From assembly GCA_029204225.1 (NCBI GenBank), contig CM055100.1:20597589-20661588 (forward strand): a DNA stretch of 64,000 nt. The letters are read 5' to 3'. Source of the stretch: Diphasiastrum complanatum (Eukaryota; Streptophyta; Lycopodiopsida; Lycopodiales; Lycopodiaceae). The notes under the pieces were generated by a model. The model worked only from the letters and a program-made list of their open reading frames with translations, was not told where the DNA came from and ran no database searches. Shown here in pieces: positions 44,181 to 54,520 of the stretch; within the stretch, counting starts at the first letter, position 1, and each line of letters starts with the position of its first letter. The position numbers and the translations under genes were made by a program.

Positions 44181-44525
44181 TGATATATATATATATATAT
44201 AATAATATCAAACATGAGGGTCCGGGCCGAAATGCCCACGTCCGCGTCCGACGCCTGGACCCGGACGCGTCCGACCCCCGGACGCGGGGTCGGACGCGTC
44301 CTTTTTTTTAATTTTTTTTTTTTTTTTGGGCTGGACGCGTCTAGAGGACACGTCCAGTGTCCGGACGTGTCCGAGGCCCAGAACGCGTCTGGGCCCCGAA
44401 CGCGTTTTTGGTGTTTTGTTTTTTTTTAAAAAACAAAAGGACACGGGTCCTGCGGACAGTCCGCAGAACCCGAGAGCAGCGAAAGAGGGCGGAAGAGGGA
44501 GAGAGAGTGAGTGGGAGATGCATAG

Positions 44526-44760
44526 AGAGAGAGAGAGAGAGAGAGATATGGTGTTTGTGTGTGTGTGATGAGTTGTGTGTGTGTGTGTGTGTGTGTGTGT
44601 GTCTGTGTGTGTGTGTGTGGATATTGTTGCTTTGTGTGCATACAGTTGTGTGTGTGGTGATCTATGTGTGTGAGAGGGAGAGAGGAAGAGACAGAGAGTG
44701 TGAGGGACGGAGAGAGAGATTATTTGTGTGTGTGCACGGTGTGTGTGTGAGTTTAGGATT
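44526..44760. repeat. GA and GT microsatellites of the hAT-B2 leader
   Basis: GA at 44526-44546, GT at 44572-44618 and mixed GA/GT to 44745. The sequence GTGTGTGTGAGTTTAGG at 44740-44756 is the intact form of the site occupied by gypsy-A in B1. Confidence 0.8.
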
Positions 44761-44842
44761 TAGGTTTAAGGGTGCTTGGGTTTGGGGTTTAGGGTTTAGG
44801 GTGTGAGAGAGAGATTGGATTTGCGTGCTTCTGTGTGTGTGC

Positions 44843-44875
<33 letters not shown>

Positions 44876-44876
<1 letters not shown>

Positions 44877-47771
44877 TGGCTGCTCATCCCATTTGGGATG
44901 AGGTGGAGGTGATGCCCAACAAAAAGTGGCGTTGCCCTTTGTGTCGAAAGCAGTTCACAGGGAATGCCTCTCGGGTTCGAGCACATCTGGGGGGGTTGCG
45001 AGTCCGACCCACGAGGGGACGCTATGGGATCAGCGTTTGTATGGTCATCCCCGCTGCGGAGAGGGCTCGCATTATCGAGACATATTCTGAGCCAGCTGTT
45101 GAGCCCGGCGAGCCGTCCACAGATGCCGCGGACTCTATTTCCACTGGTGCACTTACTGCCACCGCCCCTGCCACTGGTACACCCAGCGCCACCACCCCCA
45201 CCGTCGCATCTGCACCCGCCACCGCCGCTGCATCCGCACCCGCCACCGCCACCGCCACAGCCACAGCCACAGCCACCCGTACCCCCTCCACCAGTACTCC
45301 CCATGGATCCACAGCCTCCACTGCTACACCTACGCCTGTGCCATCACCGTCAGATCTGCACGGCCCATCCACATCCTCCGCTTCCGCACCTGCACCTATG
45401 CCACCACCTCCAGATCTGCACCGTCCGCCCACATCCTCCCAGCCATCCACAAGTGCAGTCTGCGGGCCCGGCTACACACCACCCACAGCCGACGCACTAC
45501 GCGGTCCTTTGCTCTAGGACCGGGTTGCATCAGTCAGAGAGAGATTGGCCGCACTGCATGAGGCCTGGGATAGATACGACTGCTCCATCATGGCTGATGG
45601 GTGGACTGATCGTCGCAGACGTCCACTCATCAACGTGATTGTTTCCAGTTGTTACGGTCCCATGTTCTTGCGCAGCATCGACGCCTCTGAGGCAGGGAGA
45701 GTGCATTCGGCCGAGTACATTTACGGCATCATTCGCGCAGCGATAAAGGAGGTCGGACCACAGCACGTTGTCCAGGTATAATCTTCTTTCATTAGTTGCT
45801 TGGTCATTTGCTGCTTAATGTTGATACAAAAGTTTTGCGTAGTTTTTGATTGATTGCAATGTGTTTCCAAGCTGTGGATTGATCGTGTGAACATATCGCG
45901 AAAGGTTGTGACGGACAATGCGTCCAACTGCCGCGGTATGGGGGAGCTTCTTATGGCAGACTACCCCTCCATTGTGTGGACTCCATGCGCCGCACACTCA
46001 CTGGACCTCCTCCTGCATTGCATCAGGTGCCTACCTTGGGTCAGTGAGATTCTGACGAGGGCACTTGCGGTTGTGGACTTCGTCACACGCAAGCGCCGCA
46101 TGACAGCCCTTTTTCACACATTCAGCATAAGCTGCCACTTATTTTTTGGCTCGCTCAAGATGCTTCTTTTTTTTTTGCTCGTTTCATGTGTGCCTCTCAT
46201 TTCGTTTGTCAATGCAGGCTCGACTTGAAGAAGCCCGCTCGCACCCGCTTCGCCTACCAGTTCATCATGCTTGAGCAGCTACACAAGCTCAAGGGTGAAT
46301 TGCAGCACATGGCCACTTCTGCAGAGTTCACCGCCATGGACCTGTCCACAACTCCAGAGGGCTTGGCCTTCCACGACATCTTATTCATGGAGCCTTTCTG
46401 GGTGGATATGCAGCAGCTGATGGACGTCATGTGCCCCATCTACTCTGTTCTAAGGCTCGTTGATCGCGAGGGGTGCACGATGGGCCTCATTCACGAGTTC
46501 ATGGACCGCATAGGCGAGTCTCTCCAGCATTCTGAGCTAGACCCTGCCAGGTATAACTTTTTTCCGTCTCACCATCCTTACTTCCATTTCGCACTTTGTT
46601 TCGTCTTGCTGCCGCAACACAATGGTATGTAACTGTTGCCTCCACGTGGTTTGGTCCACAAGTTGGAGCCTATCAGGCACTTGTGGCAGCGGCGATGGGA
46701 TAAGTTTCATCGGCCCATTCACAGTGTGGCCCACATACTGCATCCGTTGTTTCAGAGCGAGAGGCAGTACGACGATGCAGAGCTGCGTGCGGACTGGTTC
46801 GCATACATCCGCCTCCTCAGCAGCGACACTGGGTTCCGCAGCAGGCTCGAGGTGCAGAGGCTCGGTTACAGGTAAACTCTTGATCTTCGTACGTTGTCGT
46901 TTGTTCAATTTCCCTGCGCGGGCTCAAGTGTACTCAAGCATATCGTTGCTCAACTGTAGGCACTCTCTGGGGCTGTTCGGCGAGGACCTTGCACGTGTTC
47001 GAGAGAACAGGCTCTTGCCTGTATCATGGTGGGAGAGCTACGGCGCCGGGCAACCAGACCTAAGGACGCTCGCGCTCCGAGTCCTTTCACAGGTATGTTG
47101 TCTGATCTCATTCATCCAACCAGTTTTTGCATTTTCTCTACAAGGTCGGTACTCATTCGAGTTGTTGCCAATTAATGCAGGACTGTTCTGCTTGCGTGTG
47201 CGAGCGGAACTGGTCAACGTTCAGCCTTGTCCACACGAACAGGCGGAACCGTCTGACGACAGAGCGATGCAATGACTTGGTGTACTGCAACACCAACACC
47301 AAGGTGGTTCGACGCATCACGGAGAGCATGAGGGCAGGAGGCGCACGCGCCCTACTCTTGCAGGTATATGTCTATGCTCTATCGTTTGCTTTCGTATTAG
47401 TTTAAGAAATTTAGTTTAATGCCCTCACGGTTGCTTCGGCTATTCTCACGAATGATTGACTTGTGCAGGTCAATCCCGATGAGTGCCTGGTTGCAGCGGC
47501 AGATCATGAGCCAGAGCCAGAGGTTGATCCAGACGATGCCGCTCGGGGTGATCCCGAGTATGATGCCGATGCCGATGAGACCACCCCCCTCCCTGCTGAC
47601 GTTCCATTGCCCTCCTCTGATGATGAGCCCACATATGATTCAAACGAGACGGTCGACCTTGCAGGGGATGGTCCACGTGCCCCACCCAGTACTCCCGCAT
47701 CACGCCCCCTTTCTGATGATGGTTGGTCAGAGTTTGCGAGGGAGACAGAGGCCTATTGGTGTCATGGCTAA
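44876..47771 (+). pseudogene. hAT-B2 transposase, nearly intact
   Basis: Exon 1 from MAAHPIWDEVE with BED finger WRCPLCRKQF...RAHLGG and a long Pro/Ala/Thr linker; a single TAG at 45515-45517 interrupts before DRVASVRERLAALHE. Next CSIMADGWTDRRRRP and an intron (45776-45904); VVTDNASN and TPCAAHSLDLLL; RTRFAYQF; LALRVLSQ; dimerisation DCSACVCERNWSTFSLVHTNRRNRLT; an acidic C-terminal exon (47469-47771). Introns with GT-AG ends also at 46872-46959, 47093-47180 and 47364-47468. The second intron lacks a clear GT donor (TTCAG followed by CATAAG, near 46124). The DNA-cutting enzyme of the family, probably inactive because of the stop. Confidence 0.8.
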
Positions 47772-47980
47772 ATTATCGTGGTTGCTTACAAATGGTTAGC
47801 TCTGTGAAATTTGAATGGTTAGTCAGAAATGGTTTGCTCCGTGCAAGATGAGAGAGAGAGAGAGAGAGAGAGAAAGACCAGCACATCTGCATCTCATTCA
47901 TAACATACGCATCATGTTCAACCATTTAACATAACATGCTAAAACCGACACCCTAACAAATGGCACAGTTAACATATCAC

Positions 47981-47996
47981 CCTAAACCCTAACAGA
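47981..47996. repeat. Telomere-type CCCTAAA repeat in hAT-B2
   Basis: Two units in the 3' non-coding part. Confidence 0.6.
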
Positions 47997-48201
47997 TCAT
48001 CCTAAACCCACAACCCCAGAGCCATAACCATCAAAACAAGTAACAACATTAATCAACATAACCACATCCATAAACATCATCAACCCCACCCCACGTCCTC
48101 ATTGTGTCGTAGGCATTGCACCACAGGTATGTGCAGATTCAACATCAAAGCTACACTTGTGTAGCATACACTTAAACCTGCGTAGAATGTGTTAATGGTT
48201 C

Positions 48202-48982
48202 AGGAATACAGTCCACTGGTTCGTGAAGCGGGTACGTACCCAAGGGACCGAGCCTGGCTCGATTCGGGTATCGTCCGGTCAAAATGGCCGTTCGACGGGT
48301 TCGAAACCTAATTAGGTCAGTCGAAATGGACTAGTTTTGCAGCTCTCCGTCCGACAGTCCCGTTTCTCCAAACGGGATCCATTTCAAGTGTCGTCCGTTT
48401 CGGCGAGCGGACAACCTTGATAGGAACCTGTCGGAACAGACAAGACAAGGAAAGGACCGACAAAGGAAGTTCAACGTTGAACTGGACTTCAAGGACACTT
48501 CGCGAGGGACAGGACCTGAAAACATTTGGAATCGACAAAATGGCCCAGGAATACAGTCCACGGATTCGTGATCCCGATACGATCTCAAGGGACCGAGCCT
48601 GGCTCGATTCGGGTGTCGTCCGGTCAAAATGGTCGTTCGACGGGACAGAAACGCAATCAGGCCAGTCGAAATGGACTAGTTTTGCAGCTCACTGTCCGAC
48701 GGCCCAGTTTCTCCAAACAGGCTTCGTTTCGGGTGCCGTCTGTTTCGGCCAACCGACAACCTCACCAGGAACCTGTGGGAGCAGACAGGACAAGGGACGG
48801 ACAGACGGCCTGTAGAGAAGGGCAATTAGGTCAAGCGAAATGGACTAGTTTTGCAACTCTCCATCCGACGACCCCGTTTCTCCAAACGAGATCCGTTTTG
48901 GGTGCCGTCTGCTTCGGCCAGTGGACAACCTCGATATGAACATGTGGGAACAAACAGGACGAGGAAACGACTGACGGTCGGC
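48202..48982. repeat. Tandem repeat of about 345 bp in hAT-B2
   Basis: Units begin AGGAATACAGTCCAC at 48202 and 48547, with a partial third from about 48813. Same family as 32675-33350. GC-richer than surrounding DNA, with many short inverted words (GTCCGAC, CGTTTCTCCAAACG). Confidence 0.8.
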
Positions 48983-48984
48983 CA

Positions 48985-49502
48985 CCTAGAAAAATTCCCT
49001 TGAAGGCTTCGCAAAAATTTCGCGAAAATCCCGATGCATTCGCGAAAATACCTTGAAATAATTTTCTAGGGAAAGGCCTCGAAAATTTCACGAAATTGGC
49101 CCTCGAAGAATGCGACACTGACCCTCGAAAAAAAATGCGACACTGGCCTCCTCGAAAATCCCTCGAAAATGGCCCGAAAACACCTCCAAAATTTCGAAAA
49201 TATCTCGAAAACATCTCAAAAATATCTCGAAAAGACCTCGAAAATTTTGAAAATCTTGAGACAATATCTCGAAAATGGCCTGAAAATATCTCGAGAATGG
49301 GCCGAAAATATCTCGAAAGTCCCTCGAAAATCCCGCGAAAATTTTGAAAATCTCGAGAAAATACCTCGAAAATGCCTCGAAAATGGCCCGAAAATACCTC
49401 GAAAATGTCAAGTGTCGAGTGTCGAGTAATTCTTCGCGAGGATTCGCTGATTTTCGCGGAAGAGAGAATTTTTCGCGACAATTTCGAAAGTATTTTTCGC
49501 GA

Positions 49503-49574
<72 letters not shown>

Positions 49575-50530
49575 TTTCGCGAAAATTTTGAAAGAGAGAG
49601 AGAGAGTTGGTATTTTTCACGAAATTTTCGAGAGAGTTAAAAATTTTCGAGAGAGAATTTTTTTGCGAAGAATTCGCTCTCAAAAATTTCGCAAAAATTT
49701 TAACTCTCGAAAAATTTGCAAGGCCCAAAAAAACCTCAAAAATGGCCCGAAATAACTCAAAAATACCTCAAAAATGTCGAGTGTCGAGTGATTTTCAAGT
49801 GATTTTTGTTCGCGACAGTTTATTGTTCGCGACACTTATCAGTTTCGCGACAGTTTCGAGTGGCAGGTTTGCGACTCTTTCGAGTGTCTTGTTCGTGACA
49901 GTTTCGCGATAGTTTCGAGTGTCGAGTTCGCGACTGTTTCGAGTCTCGAGTTCGCGACTGTTTCGAGTGTCGAGTTTCGAGCGTCATGTTCGCGACAATT
50001 TCGATCTTGATCTCGACAGTTTCAGACTCGAGAACGATTTTTGTTCGCAACAGTTTCGAGTTGAACTTGCATCCTTGATAGGGCAACTGGATTTCAGAAA
50101 GAATTCACAATTTGATGGATGAAAATTAGGTGAACATTGTAATAGTAGACAATTTTTGAGCAAGTTGATCCTACAATTAATAAGCGGTAGCCCCAGAATC
50201 ACAATATCCTTAGTATCTATTCTCAACTTGAGATGCATTGTCAGTTAATCTATACACGTATGTATGTATGTGTACGTCCATGTGTATGTATGTGTGGGTA
50301 AACGGTCATTGAACAAAATTAGCCAAAATCGAGTGAAAATTACATCACCAGATTCTCTCTCTTGTGAAAATTTCGCGAAAAATTCTCTCTCGAAAATTTC
50401 GCGAAAAATTTCGAGAGTTAAAATTAGAGAGAGAGAGGAAAATTTCGACAGAGGGAATTTCGCAAAGAATACATTCAAAATTTCGCGAAGAATTCTCTGT
50501 CGAAATTTTCGCGAAAAATGCTCTCAAAAA
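48985..50530. repeat. Array of CTCGAAAA / TTTCGCGAAA words
   Basis: About 1.5 kb built largely from TCGAAAA, GCCCGAAAA, TTCGCGAA and GTTTCGAGTGTCGAG words at irregular 8-20 base spacing. TTTTCGCGAAAA is a perfect palindrome occurring repeatedly. A GA run lies at 49507-49571. All open frames here (KISKVP, SRDFQN and the like) are repeat artefacts. A less repetitive stretch is 50060-50330. Confidence 0.8.
49507..49571. repeat. GA microsatellite
   Basis: About 32 GA units within the TCGCGAA array. Confidence 0.95.
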
Positions 50531-50823
50531 TGATCCTGCACATCAAACCTAAATTGTAAGCTTGCCTACTTAAGCTGAGAGAAATTCCCAAAGTATAACC
50601 AAATCTCATCTGATTCAGCAAAGCACTTACAGTATTCAATGGAATATGCTAAAATAAAATAAAAAAGCAATCATATTAAAGCAACCATTACAAAATACCT
50701 GCTTTAAGAAAAAGAAAAGTATCAATTACATGACAAATTGAGCTTTTGAATATTTGAAATTGTCAACAAACCAGAACTGCTCTAGATCTGTAGAATGCTG
50801 CTTGCCGCCTCACGGATTTCAGC

Positions 50824-50824
<1 letters not shown>

Positions 50825-50880
<56 letters not shown>

Positions 50881-50894
50881 GCGGGAGGGGGGGG

Positions 50895-50963
<69 letters not shown>
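50825..50963. repeat. Long GA microsatellite with a G-rich interruption
   Basis: Two GA runs separated by GGGGGCGGGAGGGGGGGGGG at 50877-50896. On the minus strand one frame reads Ser-Leu repeats between [11 protein letters not shown] and [14 protein letters not shown]. Confidence 0.95.
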
Positions 50964-50968
<5 letters not shown>

Positions 50969-51099
50969 TCCTGGCTACTGCCACCTACAACGTCCGCAGG
51001 CTTCAATGCATCAGATTGACCTGTGGAAATCTGATACAGACTCTATGTCGAAATCATTCACTCAGCAGTCCCTTCAAGATTATTAGAAAAGTGCTAAAA

Positions 51100-51885
51100 C
51101 TAATTCAAACAACCAAGGCTCGTGCCGCTTGGTATCAAGATGAGCATGAGCACGGAAAAAAAGAAAGAGCTTACTCGCAAATGTGGATCACCTCTTTCAG
51201 CTATGCTGCTGGTAGAAGACCGCTGGTGACGCTCCATGGACCTAGACTTCCTCATGCTCTTCCTTCTTTTGCTGAAGGTAGACCCTTGAGAAGTTTGCAC
51301 GCCTCTGATGTGTCTGTCCACAAATGAGAGTACAAAATTTGTTACGCCATTATGAAAGAGCTCTGAATATCGGCCTTGCCCACAATAGCTTCTGTTTCTT
51401 TCTTGTAGAAACAGCGTAGCCGATCTCGCATCTATCTGAGTGTCTTCATGAGCAAACGCGGCACCTCCAAAAGCTTCAATCGAAATTGCGGGCTCTCGTT
51501 TTTTATTTTTAGCCAAGATCACATCCTGCCACAGTGCGACCTGCCGATCGCGGGTGGGAAGAAAGCTTGTTGGATATGGCGGGCAAGCGACGACGGGGGA
51601 AGGGGGAAGAACGGAGAGGTGGGCTATTTGAAGTGCTTTGAACAGACTGAAAGAGGAGAAGACCGCATGCGAGCTAGAATGAATCCACCTCGTTGGATCT
51701 TTCGATCTAGATCGATAGTGTTGCGCCATGTGGTGATCCTGATTCGAGGGGTACGCTCCTATTGCGGATTGATGATGTGGCAAGGTGTATGCATGGGACA
51801 GCATGCATACATCCCCTTCCCCATGCATGCATGTAAGAATTTTAGTTAGTTTTTTTGAAAAAGTACATGTGGTAGGAGGATGCAT
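51100..51885 (-). CDS. Hypothetical open frame of 261 codons
   Basis: No recognised domain. The C-terminal third is basic and Ser/Arg-rich (KRRKSMRKSRSMERHQRSSTSS) and is followed by CGA GTAAGC, a fair splice donor near 51183. The N-terminal part has the character of promoter and 5' UTR, with CATGCATG words. It may be the first exon of a host gene on the minus strand, with the true start well inside, or may be chance. Confidence 0.25.
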   Translation of the reverse strand: MHPPTTCTFSKKLTKILTCMHGEGDVCMLSHAYTLPHHQSAIGAYPSNQDHHMAQHYRSRSKDPTRWIHSSSHAVFSSFSLFKALQIAHLSVLPPSPVVACPPYPTSFLPTRDRQVALWQDVILAKNKKREPAISIEAFGGAAFAHEDTQIDARSATLFLQERNRSYCGQGRYSELFHNGVTNFVLSFVDRHIRGVQTSQGSTFSKRRKSMRKSRSMERHQRSSTSSIAERGDPHLRVSSFFFSVLMLILIPSGTSLGCLN

Positions 51886-51921
51886 GGGTTAAGACCCATG
51901 CATCCTCCTACCCCATGCATA
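51787..51921. promoter_or_regulatory. Hairpin and CATGCA (RY-like) cluster
   Basis: 51871-51912 is a perfect 19-bp inverted repeat with a 4-base loop (GGTAGGAGGATGCATGGGT / TAAG). A smaller one, GTATGCATG with CATGCATAC, spans 51787-51810. CATGCA occurs at least five times in the block; CATGCA is the plant RY element bound by B3 factors. Confidence 0.5.
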
Positions 51922-51947
51922 GGCACAAATGTGACACACAAATATCT

Positions 51948-51985
51948 TTATATATATATAGATATATATATATACATATATATAA
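51948..51985. repeat. TA microsatellite
   Basis: Short interrupted TA tract next to the hairpin region. Confidence 0.8.
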
Positions 51986-52342
51986 GAATATTTATTATCA
52001 TTAACAGAACAACCGTATGAGAGACAATCAAGCTCAAACTTGAATTTCCCTGCTAAGAGCAATAAGATTGAAAAAGAATCGCATACATCGACATTGAAGC
52101 TTTTATTATTAAATAGTATGTCAGCTTCCCTGATCACACAAATCATAGGAAGAGAAAGAAGATATTCCTTCAGATCCTGTCATATGGTGGCAACAATATA
52201 CAGTTCCCAACATAATACATATTCACCCAATACATCCAAGAATAGAAGAGGACTAGCTGCAGATCAAGGCAACAGAAACTATAGACGAAAGATACATGCA
52301 GCAAAAGATCGAAGGAGAATTCAGAAATATATGCCTACTTAC

Positions 52343-52840
52343 TTTCACTATCGAACCTCTAGAAAGAACTATGGTGAACATGTTATGCTGCTCTACTGCT
52401 TCTTTAGATAGCTGTACAATATGTTCCGCGACTGCATTCGAAAGGTCTGTTGTGCTTTCATACAGGTGGAAATTAGCATTCGATGGCCCCTGTGGAAAAG
52501 AAAATAGATGCTGACCAGCTAAAACTTTGTTCTTTGTATCGTTGTCCTTTTCTGTTGTAGTGATTCTCTTCTTTCTTGACTTTCTTTGCTGAGGTTTCTC
52601 CAAAACAATATCTACCGAACAAGCCTTATCAACACCTGAATTAACGCCATTGACCAAAGAACCATGATGTTTCCGTGTTCTACTTCTTGCCCTATTCCAG
52701 TCTTCTGTGGATGACGAAACTAGACTACAAGAAGCCTGAGTTTTCTGTTTATAAGCAAGCTTTAAGCAGAACTGTTCTGAAAGACTTGTCGCTGATGTAT
52801 TGGTGAAGCCCAAAATCGTCCGAATATGACAACTTTTATC
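52343..52840 (-). CDS. Exon resembling 6-phosphogluconolactonase N-terminal part
   Basis: A 166-codon exon, phase 0 at both ends, bounded by an acceptor (TTTGTTTGTTATGGTGCAG) and the consensus donor GTAAGT at 52342-52337. The last about 50 residues read FHLYESTTDLSNAVAEHIVQ then LSKEAVEQHNMFTIVLSRGSI, the start of the sugar-phosphate lactonase fold of the oxidative pentose phosphate pathway. The family usually has Ser-Gly-Gly-Ser where this has Ser-Arg-Gly-Ser. The preceding about 110 residues are Lys/Ser/Thr-rich and unlike the family; they could be a targeting region. Later exons (the DERVVP and PDGHVASLFPG type motifs) are not found downstream on this strand, so this may be a gene fragment. 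Confidence 0.5.
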
Positions 52841-52882
52841 CTGCACCATAACAAACAAATTATGATTCCTGAAGATAATTTT

Positions 52883-52887
<5 letters not shown>

Positions 52888-52931
<44 letters not shown>
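52888..52931. repeat. CT microsatellite at a LINE 5' junction
   Basis: About 22 CT units immediately before the truncated LINE-4. Confidence 0.9.
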
Positions 52932-52936
<5 letters not shown>

Positions 52937-53658
52937 CTGGAGTTTGATGGAGCAGGTTTTCCTATACGTGCACACTACCTTGACTATGGACTCTCCCACT
53001 GTTTACGGTTTACTCTTGGACAGTTTCAGGTTTCTTCTCACCAGCTTGCTATTGAGACTGGTCGTCATCAGAGTATCCCACGTGAGGATAGACTACATAA
53101 GATGTGTTTCTTGGGAGAGGTTGAGTTGGAGGAGCATTTCCTTTTCAAATAATCGGCCTATTACAAGATCCGGAGGCGTTATCATTGCCTCCTCAGAGAT
53201 GCACCCACTATATGTTCTCTCATCACTTATGTGGATCCTAGTTGTGTTGCACGTATAATATATGAGATGCTCCAGTGGATAGACAGCCTCAGATTACAGA
53301 CTTTTTCACTAGTCATTGTCCCCGAGCAAATTCGGATTCAGATGATGACATTGATATTGACCTAGCTCATCGTGATCAGAGACAGTGCTTGATCTCAGTT
53401 ATTACCATAGCCCGGGCGCCTACGATTACCAGGAGAGTTTACCTTCAAAGGTCTCATACTAGTCAGAGAATAGACGACATCAGCGTCCACCTTCTACTGC
53501 AGTATCATCTTCTCGACCTCGTATCACAGACTTTTTCAGTTCAGATTATATTTCTTTAGCTATTTTGCGGAGTTACTATGCTCCCTGGTTACCACACACT
53601 TGAGATGTACGACTCTGTATTATATGCTTGTTAGCATCAAAAGACATTAATAAAGCTT

Positions 53659-53663
<5 letters not shown>
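52932..53663 (+). mobile_element. LINE-4: 5'-truncated LINE copy
   Basis: Translation aligns with the LINE-3 and LINE-1 tails: FLEFDGAG, HYLDYGLSHCLRFTLGQFQ, SSHQLAIETGR, EDRLHKMCFLGEVELEEHFLF, RRRYHCLLRDAPT. The first Cys of the zinc knuckle is lost. The 3' end has a hairpin (53624-53637) and the AAAAGACATTAATAAAGC signal, then a CT run. It lies on the opposite strand to the 6-phosphogluconolactonase-like exon, just upstream of it, possibly in an intron. Confidence 0.8.
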
Positions 53664-53723
<60 letters not shown>

Positions 53724-53740
53724 CCACACACACACACACA
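53664..53740. repeat. CT microsatellite (LINE-4 tail) followed by CA repeat
   Basis: About 28 CT units then CGCC and a short CA run. Confidence 0.9.
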
Positions 53741-54520
53741 CATGAAGCATCTACCAAATACGACATTTTTGATACAACTGCTATTCATGGATCAATAAGT
53801 AATCATGGAGAATATGGAAACCCTAAAAAGCTGAAGGCTCTGCTCAAAGTTGGTAATACTAGACTAACAACATAAGATAGCGGAGAGAGAGATACATAAC
53901 TACATTTACAAATGAATTCTGATGAGGGCGAACTGCTTGTTACATATAGCTGAGAGAGGCAACGTTTTGAAAAGGTGCATGACGGTTGGGACTCAACTCG
54001 TCTTAGGTTGACATTTTAACTAGTTACCTAGATATAGGTGTGAATGCGTACATTACTATCCTTAAAACTCCCACTTAATGGAGTATTCACAGATTTATCC
54101 TTTGCAGTATTAGTTTCTAATGCAATCTATTACAGATCTTGTTCAGTTCAAAGTTATTATCATTTTGACATTGTTGTCACTGCTCTCGAGTCTCACTTCA
54201 TGTGACAGCTTCAGCTTTTGATTTGATCCTGCTCCTCTTTGGTCTACGCTTCTAAACCGCATCTTCCTGTGGACTATGTTAGAAGACGTCTCTTCATGCA
54301 CCTGCACATGGACATTGCTTTAGTTCGGCTTTCTGACATCTACAAAGATTTGTCGTTGATCATTGTTCCATTCATTAGTTGCTTGTTTCAGCTACCTCTG
54401 GTATGTTGAATTGACATCATTTGTTTAAAAAAGAGTTTCAAGTTGATGTTCTTCTTCAACTACTTCAGCACACAATACTTCATGATCATCATACTCTTCT
54501 TCTTTCTTCTTTTCATGATC
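53741..54520. other. No recognised gene
   Basis: AT-rich, short open frames only. A fragment near 54190-54240 (SLHVTASAFDLILL on the plus strand) is faintly like a copia protease flank but is too short to call. Confidence 0.4.

Larger units (their letters stand above)
44213..48985 (+). mobile_element. hAT-B2: hAT element with intron-containing transposase
   Basis: Left end CATGAGGGTCCGGGCC followed by CGGACGCGTCCG palindromes (44213-44420), GT/GA-rich leader, transposase exons 44876-47771, GA and TTTAGGG motifs, and tandem repeats 48202-48982. The right terminus is not identified. The BED exon, leader and 3' region are shared with B1. Confidence 0.7.

Noticed and set aside
44964-45638. Alternative Pro/His-rich 224-codon frame in hAT-B2
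   Set aside because: Out of frame with the BED finger and the DUF659 motif. It is a shadow of the Pro/Ala/Thr linker.
48202-48982. CRISPR array
   Set aside because: Units of about 345 bp without short repeat-spacer structure, in a eukaryotic transposon.
49088-49481. Long minus-strand frames with FSRDFQN-type repeats that look like a repetitive protein
   Set aside because: Every frame across the TCGAAAA/TTCGCGAA array is open and repetitive; there is no sign of coding constraint.
50782-51006. Ser-Leu repeat exon with a conserved-looking end
   Set aside because: The reading phase does not match the donor at 51183, and the repeat is a CT microsatellite.
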